From Nostoc sp. PCC 7107 (GTDB taxonomy: Bacteria; Cyanobacteriota; Cyanobacteriia; Cyanobacteriales; Nostocaceae), in NCBI RefSeq assembly GCF_000316625.1, contig NC_019676.1, forward strand, positions 917,001 through 981,000: a stretch of DNA of 64,000 nucleotides, in the 5' to 3' direction. The translations under genes were made by a program, and so were the position numbers. Shown piece after piece: positions 9,883 to 18,837 of the stretch (its first letter is position 1; each line of letters begins with the position of its first letter). The notes beneath the pieces were generated by a model. It did not search any database. It was not told the DNA's origin and was given only the letters and a program-made list of their open reading frames with translations.

Positions 9883-10875
9883 TTACTTAAAATACTTAAA
9901 GTTGGTCGGGCCTGTATAACCAGTAATCTTGGCTAATTCTGTGAGGTTTTGAACACCACTATAAGTTTGACCATTGATAATCCAAGTGGGGAAAGCTTGG
10001 ACTTTAGCAGCTTGGCATAATTCTGGTTTACCTTGAGGACTGTCGCCAGCACATTCTATGGGAATGTTATTATCCTTGAGGATCTGGTAAGCTTCTTTGC
10101 CAAAGATGAGCTTTTGTTCGTGGCAATGAGGACACCAATAGGCAACATATTCTTTAGCCTCTACCTTCAACAGATGTTTGGCTAAGGCGATTTCTGCTTC
10201 ACCAGAGGTTGTAGTAATTTCCCAACCAAATTCTGGGTTAGGGGTTTGTGTGGGTGACGGTATAAAACTAATTTTTTCTTGTCCACCAGTTGAGCCAGAT
10301 ATTGTACCTGATTGATTCACACCAGCATAAACACCTAAAGTGCCGAGCAATGTAACCATACCCACAATTAGGGCAATAAATAAAATCTGTCCAATATCTT
10401 CCCAGGTGCGGCCAAGAATTGTCAGAACTAACAAACTGAGGGAGAACAAAGCAGATGCTAGACAGTAAGGACACAATGCTTTGATTTGGAAAGCCAGCAC
10501 ATACATTAAATAGCCGCTGAAAACAGACATGGCGATCGCTCCCACCAACAACAGCAACCATGTCCAGTTTTCGATTTGTTGGCGCTGGTTGTTGTCTTCA
10601 GATTTCAATACCAAGGGAGCCAAAGCCAAAATCACCATACCGATGTATGCCAAAAATCCAAACAAAGCTAGTGGTTGACCAAAAACTGTACCCCAAGCAC
10701 TAGAAAGTACATCGTTACAGCCTTTAGTCCCAGCTTGTGCTACACAAGCTGCACTACCTCCGGTTAACTTTTCGATTGTGAGATAGCCTGTGACTAAGGC
10801 ACCACATCCGGCGATCGCGGCAATTATTGGGCGCGACCATTTATGAATCCAAGGAGTAGAACGGCGGCGAATCAT
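9883..10875 (-). CDS. Vitamin K epoxide reductase-thioredoxin fusion
   Basis: This membrane enzyme probably reoxidises a disulfide-forming partner using quinone, acting in place of DsbB, with a fused DsbA-like domain. The start at ATG 10875 gives 330 residues; the frame stays open further upstream only because it runs through a tandem repeat. Residues 15-185 hold about five membrane helices with the VKOR cysteines Cys44 and Cys53 in the loop and the active CPYC at 135-138. After a linker, a thioredoxin-fold domain carries CPHC at 248-251. This VKOR-Trx architecture is known in cyanobacteria and supports folding of exported proteins. Confidence 0.93.
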   Translation of the reverse strand: MIRRRSTPWIHKWSRPIIAAIAGCGALVTGYLTIEKLTGGSAACVAQAGTKGCNDVLSSAWGTVFGQPLALFGFLAYIGMVILALAPLVLKSEDNNQRQQIENWTWLLLLVGAIAMSVFSGYLMYVLAFQIKALCPYCLASALFSLSLLVLTILGRTWEDIGQILFIALIVGMVTLLGTLGVYAGVNQSGTISGSTGGQEKISFIPSPTQTPNPEFGWEITTTSGEAEIALAKHLLKVEAKEYVAYWCPHCHEQKLIFGKEAYQILKDNNIPIECAGDSPQGKPELCQAAKVQAFPTWIINGQTYSGVQNLTELAKITGYTGPTNFKYFK

Positions 10876-10900
10876 AACTGCGAAGTATGAAGTACAAAGT

Positions 10901-10949
10901 GTGAAGTCTGAAGTGTGAAGTCTGAAGTGTGAAGTCTGAAGTGTGAAGT
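10901..10949. repeat. Tandem 14-bp repeat (heptamer type)
   Basis: Three and a half copies of GTGAAGTCTGAAGT stand at 10901-10914, 10915-10928, 10929-10942 and on to 10949. Each unit consists of two related heptamers. Short tandemly repeated heptamers are a hallmark of heterocystous cyanobacterial genomes. The array lies between btpA and the VKOR start and falsely extends the VKOR frame. Confidence 0.9.
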
Positions 10950-10983
10950 ACACAAGCCCTTCTGACTCCTTACTTCCTACTGA

Positions 10984-11832
10984 CTATGAATGTAACTTGA
11001 CTTGTTCTGAAGATTTGCTTGTATTTTTGGAGTTCCAACTGCGACGTGCAGCTTCCACAAATTGACTGACGCGAATGGGATCAATTGGTTGCTCAATCCG
11101 ACCATGACGTTTTAAGGAACTGGAAACAATGACTCCATCTGCTGCCTGCAACAGTGTGCCAATATTTTCCCAATTGGCTCCACTACCGACAAATACTGGT
11201 GTACTGTTGGCTGCACCACAAGCGAGTTCTAAATCTTCCTGATTAGGCGGACTACCTGTAGCCCAACCAGATAAAATTACTGCATCAGCTAAACCTCTTT
11301 CGATAGTGTCTTTGACCGCAACAGTGAGATTGGGTGAACTTAAAGGCCGGGCGTGCTTAACTAAAACATCTGCCAAAATTTTGACATCGCAGCCCAATTC
11401 TCGACGATAGCGGAGTAATTGATGGGCTTCGCCTTCAATTAATCCTTGATCCGTCGCCATTACTCCTGTCAATACATTCACACGGATAAATTCTGCCCGC
11501 ACACAACTGGCGATCGCGATCGCACTTTTGGCATCATTCCGCAACACATTTAAGCCCAGCGGCAAGGTTACTAAATTTTGTATCCTTTGCACCACTACAG
11601 TCATAGCACTCACAACTGCTGGATCAACCTGGTTTTTCGTAAATGGTGCGTCGAAAAAATTTTCCACAATAATGCCATCAACTCCGCCACTGGCAAGAGC
11701 CGTTGCTTCTTGTTCGGCGCGGTCAATCACAGCTTTTAGGCTACCTCCCCAGCGGGGTGAGGTGGGTAATGGCAGTAGATGAACTACGCCAATAATTGGT
11801 GTACGAGTTTTAAAGATCTGATATAAGTCCAC
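10984..11832 (-). CDS. btpA: Photosystem I biogenesis protein BtpA
   Basis: BtpA is a thylakoid-associated protein needed for stable accumulation of photosystem I reaction-centre proteins in cyanobacteria. The 282-residue sequence shows the family pattern: IIGVVHLLPLP near the N-terminus, GVDGIIVENFFDAPF, the FIRVNVLTG block, DVKILADVLVKHA, and ADAVILSGWATG. These fit a TIM-barrel-like fold. A start ATG at 11832 is well placed. The gene runs towards the VKOR-Trx gene with a repeat of about 100 bases between them, so co-transcription is possible. Confidence 0.93.
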   Translation of the reverse strand: MDLYQIFKTRTPIIGVVHLLPLPTSPRWGGSLKAVIDRAEQEATALASGGVDGIIVENFFDAPFTKNQVDPAVVSAMTVVVQRIQNLVTLPLGLNVLRNDAKSAIAIASCVRAEFIRVNVLTGVMATDQGLIEGEAHQLLRYRRELGCDVKILADVLVKHARPLSSPNLTVAVKDTIERGLADAVILSGWATGSPPNQEDLELACGAANSTPVFVGSGANWENIGTLLQAADGVIVSSSLKRHGRIEQPIDPIRVSQFVEAARRSWNSKNTSKSSEQVKLHS

Positions 11833-11850
11833 GTCTTCAAATATTATTCA

Positions 11851-11870
11851 GGGATTAGGGATTAGGGATG
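11851..11870. repeat. Short heptamer repeat upstream of btpA
   Basis: GGGATTAGGGATTAGGGAT is a heptamer unit (gggatta) repeated about 2.7 times, another short tandem repeat typical of Nostoc-type genomes. Confidence 0.6.
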
Positions 11871-11988
11871 GGGTTTTCGGATTAAAATTCACCTAGCTCC
11901 CATTTTCTCGTCTCACGTCCCTAGTTCCTTGATTAGCATTGATATGTTCTCTGGTACTAGTTTCACTACCTCCATCTGTGGATGGAAT

Positions 11989-12017
11989 TTGGCGTAAAAC
12001 GTTCCATAAGATATGTT
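11989..12017 (+). promoter_or_regulatory. Possible sigma70-type promoter
   Basis: TTGGCG at 11989-11994 and TATGTT at 12012-12017 are separated by 17 bases; each matches four of six consensus positions. The pair would start a transcript near 12024, just ahead of the structured stretch. This is inference from motif spacing only. Confidence 0.35.
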
Positions 12018-12023
12018 AAGATA

Positions 12024-12240
12024 AAACCTGTCTACAAGAGGAGTTTGCCACTCACAAGACGCAAGGCAGCTTCCCGTAGTTTAGGCATCTTGTCTGAGCA
12101 TTGGGCAGCATTACTGCTTGATTAGGCGTAGTCGCAAGTGCGATTTCCCTAGGGTAGCGACTTCTCACAACCAGCCTTTTGGGCGGCTTCCCGACGGGTA
12201 AATTAGCAACGTATACGCTGCGGTAGTGTAAAATACTAAC
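12024..12240 (+). ncRNA. Candidate structured RNA upstream of rimO
   Basis: This stretch has no coding frame but several compact hairpins in a row. The first pairs CTCA..CAAGA (from 12051) with TCTTG..TGAG (to 12098), with a two-base bulge. A small GCAG/CTGC stem lies at about 12105-12117, and AGTCGC/GCGACT enclose 12130-12162. A GCC/GGC stem follows near 12175-12186. AGTTTGCC at 12042-12049 can pair with GGTAAATT at 12197-12204 (two G-U), closing all of these. Size and shape would suit a small RNA such as 6S RNA, or a rimO leader, but I cannot assign it to a family. Parts of the sequence (CTTCCCG blocks) also resemble dispersed Nostoc repeats, which would be an alternative explanation. Confidence 0.3.
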
Positions 12241-12431
12241 AACAAGCGATTTGTTAAAAAATATTACAAGTGTCTCAAATATTCAAAGACACTCCTATTT
12301 ACCCTGGGAAACAGACTAATAGTAGACATAATCATAGCATGACCGCAAATTATCCAGGTCATAAATCCACTCTCCAGTTGTTGATAGTGGCAAAATCTAC
12401 CTGGGCGTTGTCAGCAACAAAGGTGTGCATA

Positions 12432-12458
12432 ACAAAGAGCGGAGTTACCGTTCTTTGT
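12432..12458 (+). promoter_or_regulatory. Hairpin in the rimO leader
   Basis: ACAAAGAGCGG at 12432-12442 pairs with CCGTTCTTTGT at 12448-12458 over 11 bp (one G-U) around a 5-base loop. It ends 34 bases before the rimO ATG. There is no U-run, so it may stabilise or control the mRNA rather than terminate it. Confidence 0.5.
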
Positions 12459-12492
12459 GTGACCTAGAAGAACAAACCTCAGAAATTAGAGT

Positions 12493-13818
12493 ATGGGTGA
12501 AAAGCCAACAATAGCAATATCTCATTTGGGCTGCGAGAAAAATCGAATTGATACAGAACATATGCTAGGGCTGCTGGTAGAAGCAGGTTATGGCGTAGAT
12601 ACAAATGAAGAGTTAGCAGATTACGTTATCGTTAATACTTGTAGTTTTATTGAAGCAGCAAGAGAAGAATCTGTCAGAACTTTAGTAGAATTAGCAGAGG
12701 CTAATAAAAAAATCGTTATAACAGGCTGCATGGCGCAGCATTTCCAAGAGCAATTATTGGAAGAGTTGCCAGAAGCAGTAGCAGTGGTGGGTACAGGCGA
12801 CTATCACAAAATCGTCAATGTCATTGAGCGGGCCGAACAAGGAGAGCGTGTTAAACAAATTAGCGCCGAACCAACTTATATCGCCGATGAAACCACACCG
12901 CGTTACCGCACGACCACAGAGGGTGTTGCCTACCTGAGAGTAGCTGAAGGATGCGATTATCGGTGTGCGTTTTGTATTATTCCTTATCTGCGAGGAAATC
13001 AGCGATCGCGGACTATTGAATCGATTGTCGCTGAAGCCGAGCAGTTGGCGAACCAAGGTGTAAAAGAAATCATTCTGATTTCCCAGATCACGACCAATTA
13101 CGGATTGGACATTTACGGCAAGCCCAAACTAGCCGAATTACTCCGAGCCTTGGGCAAAGTGAATCTACCTTGGATTAGAATGCACTATGCCTATCCCACA
13201 GGATTGACCCCAGATGTAATTGCGGCAATCCAAGAAACACCGAACGTTTTACCTTACTTGGATTTGCCTTTGCAACATTCTCATCCTGAAATTTTGCGCT
13301 CCATGAACCGTCCTTGGCAAGGGCAGGTAAATAATGAAATTATCGAGCGCATCAAAACTGCACTACCAACAGCAGTGTTGCGAACAACATTTATTGTTGG
13401 TTTTCCGGGAGAAACGCCAGAGCATTTTGAGCATCTACTAAACTTCGTGCAGCAGCATGAATTTGATCATGTTGGTGTCTTTACCTTTTCACCAGAAGAA
13501 GGAACCCCTGCTTATAGTTTGCCCAATCAGTTACCCCAAGAACTGATGGACGAACGGCGGCAAAGACTCATGGAACTTCAGCAACCAATTTCTTGGCGCA
13601 AAAATCAACAGGAAATCGGCAAAGTCGTTGATGTCCTGATTGAGCAAGAAAATCCTGAAAGTGGTGAATTAATTGGTCGTTCAGGCAGAAGTTCGCCAGA
13701 AGTCGATGGTCAGGTGTATGTTACAGGCGCAGCGAAATTAGGAACCATTGTGCCGGTAGCAATTCGCAGTGCTGATACTTATGACCTCTACGGTCAAGTT
13801 GTTGAGAGTTACAAATAG
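12493..13818 (+). CDS. rimO: Ribosomal protein S12 methylthiotransferase RimO
   Basis: RimO is a radical-SAM enzyme that adds a methylthio group to a conserved aspartate of ribosomal protein S12. The 441-residue protein has the three-part family layout. The N-terminal UPF0004 domain has cluster cysteines Cys14 (LGCEKNRID), Cys50 (NTCSF) and Cys79 (TGCMAQ). The radical-SAM domain has the [13 protein letters not shown] motif with Cys154, Cys158 and Cys161. A C-terminal TRAM-like domain starts at about 375. LGCEKNRID near the N-terminus distinguishes RimO from MiaB. A long leader precedes it, and the RNA helicase follows 57 bases after the stop. Confidence 0.95.
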   Translation: MGEKPTIAISHLGCEKNRIDTEHMLGLLVEAGYGVDTNEELADYVIVNTCSFIEAAREESVRTLVELAEANKKIVITGCMAQHFQEQLLEELPEAVAVVGTGDYHKIVNVIERAEQGERVKQISAEPTYIADETTPRYRTTTEGVAYLRVAEGCDYRCAFCIIPYLRGNQRSRTIESIVAEAEQLANQGVKEIILISQITTNYGLDIYGKPKLAELLRALGKVNLPWIRMHYAYPTGLTPDVIAAIQETPNVLPYLDLPLQHSHPEILRSMNRPWQGQVNNEIIERIKTALPTAVLRTTFIVGFPGETPEHFEHLLNFVQQHEFDHVGVFTFSPEEGTPAYSLPNQLPQELMDERRQRLMELQQPISWRKNQQEIGKVVDVLIEQENPESGELIGRSGRSSPEVDGQVYVTGAAKLGTIVPVAIRSADTYDLYGQVVESYK

Positions 13819-13875
13819 ATTTCGATTTCCCAATCTAAAAATCTAAAAATCTAAAAACAAAATCTAGGAGAATTG

Positions 13876-15414
13876 ATGAATCTTTCGTTTCTTGAACTAG
13901 GAATTTCCCAAGACCGCGCAGAACTATTAGAAAAAATGGGCTTTACTGCGCCTACTAACATTCAAATTCAAGCCATTCCTCAACTATTGTCAGGCAGAGA
14001 TGTAGTAGGACAGTCTCAAACAGGAACAGGCAAAACAGCAGCCTTTTCCCTACCAATTTTAGAACGGCTGGATGTCAACCAAAGAGCCGTGCAAGCTATA
14101 GTTTTAACACCAACCCGTGAATTAGCGATTCAAGTTCATGATGCTATCAGCCAATTTATTGGCAACAGTAGCTTACGGGCTTTAGCAATTTACGGTGGTC
14201 AATCAATTGACCGCCAAATTATGCAACTCAAGCGGGGTGTTCACGTCGTTGTCGGGACTCCTGGACGGGTGATTGACTTGTTAGAACGCGGTTGCTTGAA
14301 ATTAGATCAAGTGAAGTGGTTTGTGTTGGATGAAGCCGATGAAATGTTGAGCATGGGCTTTATCGATGATGTTGAGAAAATTCTTTCTCAAGCACCTCAA
14401 GATCGTCAAACAGCCTTGTTCTCAGCGACAATGCCACCCTCAATTAGAATGTTGGTGAACAAGTTTTTACACTCGCCAGTCACAGTCACCGTTGAACAAC
14501 CTAAAGCTGCACCCAACAAAATCAATCAAGTAGCTTATTTAATTCCCCGTCACTGGACAAAAGCCAAAGCTTTACAGCCAATTCTGGAAATGGAAGATCC
14601 AGAAACAGCCTTAATCTTTGTCCGTACCAGAAGAACGGCGGCAGAATTAACCAACCAACTGCAAGCCGCTGGTCACAGTGTGGACGAATATCACGGTGAT
14701 TTGTCCCAACAAGCCAGAGAACGGTTATTAACTCGCTTCCGTAATCGCCAAGTGCGCTGGGTAGTAGCTACTGACATTGCTGCACGCGGTTTAGATGTTG
14801 ACCAACTATCTCACGTAATTAACTACGACTTACCTGATAGCGTAGAAACCTACGTGCATCGGATTGGTCGGACTGGTCGTGCTGGTAAAGAAGGTACAGC
14901 AATTACCTTGGTGCAGCCTTTTGAGCGTCGCAAACAACAAATATTTGAGCGCCATAACCGTCAAAGCTGGCAATTACTTTCCATTCCTACACGGGCGCAA
15001 ATTGAAGCACGACATATCAATAAATTGCAAGAACAAGTAAGAGAAGCTCTGACTGGAGAACGCTTAGCTTCATTCTTGCCCATTGTCAGCGAATTGATTG
15101 AACAGTATGATGCTCATGCGATCGCTGCTGCTGCACTGCAACTTGCTTACGATGAAACCCGTCCCGCTTGGTTAAGCTCAGATGTAGAAATTCCCCAAGA
15201 GGAACTTCCTGTGGCTAAACCCAAAATTGTCAAGCAACGTCGGGAATTTTCTGGCGACAGAAACCGTTCTTGGAACAAATCAGATTCTAACAACGGTGAC
15301 GATGACAGACGCTCTACTCCCAAGCCTAAACTGCGGACAGGCGGCCGTCGTGAAGCTCCCGTTTCTGCCAATCAAAAGCTAGGCTCATCTTCAGCTCGAG
15401 AATCAGCTTCTTAG
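13876..15414 (+). CDS. DEAD-box RNA helicase (CrhB/CrhR type)
   Basis: An ATP-dependent RNA helicase of 512 residues, related to the cyanobacterial Crh proteins that respond to cold or redox state. ATG 13876 was chosen because AGGAG lies five bases before it; a TTG one codon earlier is too close. Motifs in order: F-L-E-L-G plus Q-motif (NIQIQAIP), motif I SQTGTGKT at 47-54, PTRELA, GTPGR, DEAD at 152-155, SAT at 183-185, ATDIAARGLD and HRIGRTGR. A C-terminal extension of about 140 residues ends in a basic, low-complexity tail rich in K, R, S and P, probably for RNA contact. A repeat of aatctaaa (three copies) precedes the RBS. Confidence 0.93.
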   Translation: MNLSFLELGISQDRAELLEKMGFTAPTNIQIQAIPQLLSGRDVVGQSQTGTGKTAAFSLPILERLDVNQRAVQAIVLTPTRELAIQVHDAISQFIGNSSLRALAIYGGQSIDRQIMQLKRGVHVVVGTPGRVIDLLERGCLKLDQVKWFVLDEADEMLSMGFIDDVEKILSQAPQDRQTALFSATMPPSIRMLVNKFLHSPVTVTVEQPKAAPNKINQVAYLIPRHWTKAKALQPILEMEDPETALIFVRTRRTAAELTNQLQAAGHSVDEYHGDLSQQARERLLTRFRNRQVRWVVATDIAARGLDVDQLSHVINYDLPDSVETYVHRIGRTGRAGKEGTAITLVQPFERRKQQIFERHNRQSWQLLSIPTRAQIEARHINKLQEQVREALTGERLASFLPIVSELIEQYDAHAIAAAALQLAYDETRPAWLSSDVEIPQEELPVAKPKIVKQRREFSGDRNRSWNKSDSNNGDDDRRSTPKPKLRTGGRREAPVSANQKLGSSSARESAS

Positions 15415-15537
15415 TCAAGAATTAATAGTCAATGGTCAATAGTGATTAGTTACTGGCTGTTGATTATTTAACTTTGACTGCTAACAGTTTCTATCAGCTT
15501 GTAGGAACATAGATAAAGATGTCTTTTCCATAGTCTT

Positions 15538-15597
15538 ATGTTCACAATTGCAGATTTAGAGCAGCTACAAGCTGAATATTTACAATTTAAGAGTTAA
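15538..15597 (+). pseudogene. Uma2-family gene remnant (N-terminal fragment)
   Basis: A 19-codon frame MFTIADLEQLQAEYLQFKS resembles the N-terminus of Uma2-family (DUF820, PD-(D/E)xK nuclease-fold) proteins, which begin with a similar T-I-x-x-L-E-x-L-Q-A segment. It stops at 15597, overlapping the end of the convergent aldo/keto reductase gene. Nothing of the rest of the family remains. The match is by eye and short. Confidence 0.45.
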
Positions 15598-16544
15598 TTT
15601 AACCAAGGACGAGTAATTTTTTCTAGTTCTTCAATTTCATCCTTATTTAATTGCCAGCCTAAAGCGCCAGTATTTTGTCTCACTTGTTCAGATGTTTTTA
15701 CCCCAGCGATGGGAATTACATTACCTTGAGCAATTAACCAGTTGAGTGCGACTTGAGCCGGAGTCCGATTGCGTTTTTCTCCTATACTACGTAATAGAGA
15801 TATCACTGGTGCGATTTTTTGCAAGCCTTCTTTTCCAAATTTTGGATCTATCTTTCTAGCACCACTTAGTGATTCAAGATTTTCAGCAGTATATTTGCCT
15901 GTGAGTAATCCTTGAGCTAAAGGACTATAAGCTAAAATTGTTACCCCTAGTTCACGGGCTGTGGCGATAATACCACTACTTTCTACTTGGCGCGTGAGTA
16001 GAGAATAACGTACTTGATTGACTGCTAATGGAACTCCTCTAGCTGCTAATATTTGATGTGCTTCTCGCATTTGCGCTGCTGAGTAATTACTGACACCGAC
16101 TGCGCCAATTCTTCCCCGCTTCACTTCATCGGCTAAGGTGTTCATCAGTGTTTCTTGACTCAAAAAGAAAGCAAACGGCCAATGCACTTGATACAGTTCA
16201 ATTCTCTGTAGTTGCAAGCGTTTGAGACTTTCTGTTAAAGCATCACTCACAGATTGTCCGGTAAATCGCCAAGGGACAGGGCCAAATTTAGTAGCAACTT
16301 GTACAGGTTGTTGTGTCTGTTTGATAAATTGCCCTAAAAACTTTTCTGACAGCCCCATTCCGTAAATTTCGGCGGTGTCAAAAAAGGTAACACCCGCTTC
16401 TAAAGCTGCTGTAAAGGCTGCTTGTAGTTGTTCTGGGCCGTAATCGCTGCCATAATTCCAAAAGAGTTTATCACCCCAAGCCCAAGTACCAATACACAGG
16501 GGTGGAACCGTCGGGCCGTTTTTGCCTAATGTGATTGTTTCCAC
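15594..16544 (-). CDS. Aldo/keto reductase
   Basis: An NADPH-dependent oxidoreductase of 316 residues with the (alpha/beta)8 aldo/keto reductase fold. The catalytic tetrad is visible: Asp56 and Tyr61 (FFDTAEIYGMG), Lys86 (VATKFG) and His121 (YQVHWP). The cofactor-binding region shows TILAYSPLAQGLLTGKY and the C-terminal PIAGVKTSEQVRQN. The substrate is not predictable; the length and the YSPLAQGLLTG signature fit the bacterial and plant pyridoxal-reductase-like subgroup. It is a single-gene unit whose end overlaps an Uma2 remnant on the other strand. Confidence 0.93.
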   Translation of the reverse strand: METITLGKNGPTVPPLCIGTWAWGDKLFWNYGSDYGPEQLQAAFTAALEAGVTFFDTAEIYGMGLSEKFLGQFIKQTQQPVQVATKFGPVPWRFTGQSVSDALTESLKRLQLQRIELYQVHWPFAFFLSQETLMNTLADEVKRGRIGAVGVSNYSAAQMREAHQILAARGVPLAVNQVRYSLLTRQVESSGIIATARELGVTILAYSPLAQGLLTGKYTAENLESLSGARKIDPKFGKEGLQKIAPVISLLRSIGEKRNRTPAQVALNWLIAQGNVIPIAGVKTSEQVRQNTGALGWQLNKDEIEELEKITRPWLN

Positions 16545-16682
16545 GATCGCAATATCTATAGATTTACATTTCTTTACTTTTTTAGTGTAGCGTTGGTCAG
16601 TACTATGTGATTTTGGTGTGATCGCGATTTATTATGCCAGTCTTTTCTTTAAATCAGTCTATAACCGTTCATCTGTAGCTAA

Positions 16683-18524
16683 CTACTCTTCAAAATCCAG
16701 CGCATCTGCTAAATCTAGAGGTTCTTCTAAATCTGAATCTCTTCCTTCTAATTCCAATGTCAACTGTTGAGATACGGGTTCTAATTTGACATCCCCTTTC
16801 TTAGACACATAATCAACAAGCTTAATCCAATCAATACGACCCTTGTTAGTAAAATACTGCATAAATTCAAAAGTCATTTCATTAACCTTTGCATCCAGAG
16901 TAGACTTAAAAAGTTCATCCTTTTTCTTTGCCTCTTCTCCGATAGGCACAATCATCTCTTGATAAAGGTTAGGATTTTCTGAGATAAATTCCCAAAACTC
17001 TTGCCCTACATATTTAAAATATGTTTTATCAGCATCTACATCTTTTTTCAAAGGATTACTATCTTTGCCATACATACAGCCATTAACAGCAATGATATTA
17101 TTTGTGACACCTTGTTTAATTAAAAACTGCCTAGCTTTTTTAAAATTATCTTTCATCTTACTAATTTGGTCAGAGTTACCCCAATTAGTACCAGATTTAA
17201 TTCCTACAATATAATAATTTTCATCCCGCTTAAACTCTAGATCAATACTATTGAGCTTTGACTTAAAACCACCGTACAAAGTTTCAGATATATGTATGGC
17301 AAAGCCTTCTAATAAATTACCAAAGATGGTTTCTTCCTGCGAAGAAAGAAATGCAGTAATTATACTATCAACAAAATCTTGGGCGCGTTCAATATTTTTT
17401 GCCTTAAATAAATAAGGGTTTTTTCGTTTCAGAACATCTTTGAGCTTTAATTTGCTCAACTTCTCAAATCTTTTGTCATAAAAAGGTGTAAGAACATATT
17501 TAATCAAATAATCATGATAAATTTCCGAGTTTGCGCCAGCCACATTTAATTCCTCATAATTTTGATTACTGTTATTTAAAATTTGAGTATGAGAAACTGC
17601 GGTTTTAATATTCAGTTCTGCTAATTCACAATATTCTCTTTTAATTTCAATTCCTACATAATTTCTGCCTAGTTCTTTAGCAGCTACACAAGATGTTCCT
17701 GAACCTGCAAATGGGTCGAGGACTACATCATCTACATCAGTGAATAGCTTGATAAACCATGAAGGAATAGTTTTCGGAAAAGCTGCACTATGATTTTTAT
17801 TTCCACATTCAGTTGCTAAATGTAAAACATTTGTTGGATAGGCCATTTTCCGCTCTACCCAATTAGAAATATTTTTACCAAATCCACTCTCTACTTTAGA
17901 ATTATCACGTCTTTTATCTGTTTCGCTCAAATTCTTGAGACGTGACTTTGCCCAATCTCCCATAGGAACCATGACAGATTCCTGATACATCTTGAATTTC
18001 TTTTGCTTGTTAAAGTGTAAACAACGCTCCCAAGAATCTCGAAAACGATTAGACCATTTGCCAGGATAACTATTTTTTTTATGCCATATATATTCTTCAG
18101 TCCATAGCCATCCTTGCTGCTGCATTCCTAAAATTAAATTCAATACGTATGGATGTCTTTGCCCATCAACAACTTTCTCTTTAATATTAAGAATGAAGGA
18201 ACCTTCTGGTTTGAGGACTCTTTTTAGTTCTAAAGCTCTTGCTAGAAACCAATCTGTATATTCATCTGGAGAAATTCCTCCATAGGTTTTTTTCCGACTA
18301 TCAGCATAGGGAGGCGAGGTGATAATTAAATCAATGCTTGCAGAAGGCAACTTTTGGAGTACCTCTAAACAATCACCTAGAATCAGCTTATTCTTCCAAG
18401 TTTGTGGGTGATTCTGCTCTACTAACCCTAAATTCTGAATCAGAATTTCCTCAGTTTCCAAGGTAATATTTAGTGCTGCTTCTGCCATTGCCAAACCTGT
18501 TAAAATTAAATCTTGCTTGACCAC
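16683..18524 (-). CDS. DNA methyltransferase-restriction endonuclease fusion
   Basis: A 613-residue protein that appears to join both halves of a restriction-modification system. Residues 45-310 are a beta-class DNA methyltransferase: the catalytic TSPPY at 69-73 comes before the AdoMet motif DPFAGSGT at 270-277, and the SPPY form suggests N4-cytosine or N6-adenine methylation. Residues about 335-590 form a separate domain with a PD-(D/E)xK-like core: Asp428, Glu430 and Lys443 in the block ending GIKSGTNWGNSDQ. This resembles PmeII-type type II endonucleases as I know them. The C-terminal 25 residues are acidic. The start is GTG 18524; an ATG at 18488 would cut 12 residues. A neighbouring HicAB pair supports an accessory, defence-like setting. 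Confidence 0.85.
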   Translation of the reverse strand: MVKQDLILTGLAMAEAALNITLETEEILIQNLGLVEQNHPQTWKNKLILGDCLEVLQKLPSASIDLIITSPPYADSRKKTYGGISPDEYTDWFLARALELKRVLKPEGSFILNIKEKVVDGQRHPYVLNLILGMQQQGWLWTEEYIWHKKNSYPGKWSNRFRDSWERCLHFNKQKKFKMYQESVMVPMGDWAKSRLKNLSETDKRRDNSKVESGFGKNISNWVERKMAYPTNVLHLATECGNKNHSAAFPKTIPSWFIKLFTDVDDVVLDPFAGSGTSCVAAKELGRNYVGIEIKREYCELAELNIKTAVSHTQILNNSNQNYEELNVAGANSEIYHDYLIKYVLTPFYDKRFEKLSKLKLKDVLKRKNPYLFKAKNIERAQDFVDSIITAFLSSQEETIFGNLLEGFAIHISETLYGGFKSKLNSIDLEFKRDENYYIVGIKSGTNWGNSDQISKMKDNFKKARQFLIKQGVTNNIIAVNGCMYGKDSNPLKKDVDADKTYFKYVGQEFWEFISENPNLYQEMIVPIGEEAKKKDELFKSTLDAKVNEMTFEFMQYFTNKGRIDWIKLVDYVSKKGDVKLEPVSQQLTLELEGRDSDLEEPLDLADALDFEE

Positions 18525-18837
18525 AATATAGTTAAGTATGCAGCACTCTATACTACCTCAAAAAATGTATAAAAAGATGTTAGTCTTTTCATTAACTCAG
18601 CTATTCTTGACGATTAATCGCGTGTTTTATCGAGTTAGCTGTATATGAAGCTCTAAGGCACTGCTACATCGCTATTTTAAGCCGTCAGATTCAGCTACCA
18701 CATCAAGCCCAGGCGATCGCTTGATTGCAACTACCGCAGTTTACCACCAGTTGAATTTAGCTACTGCCGATAACAAAAAATTTACGTTTGATTGTCATAG
18801 CCGGAGTGCGATCGCACTTTTGAATTCTCAACTAAAC
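18525..18837. other. Intergenic region between the RM fusion and hicA
   Basis: About 310 bases with two HIP1-type sites and no convincing gene. The promoter of the methyltransferase-endonuclease gene must lie at the low-coordinate end, but I see no clear motif. Confidence 0.45.

Noticed and set aside
10876-10953. 26-residue N-terminal extension of the VKOR protein
   Set aside because: It is translated from the tandem heptamer-type array (repeating HFRLHTSDF-like residues); the ATG at 10875 is the sensible start.
12270-12467. 65-codon open frame before rimO
   Set aside because: No recognisable domain, and it runs through the rimO leader hairpin; it reads as leader DNA.
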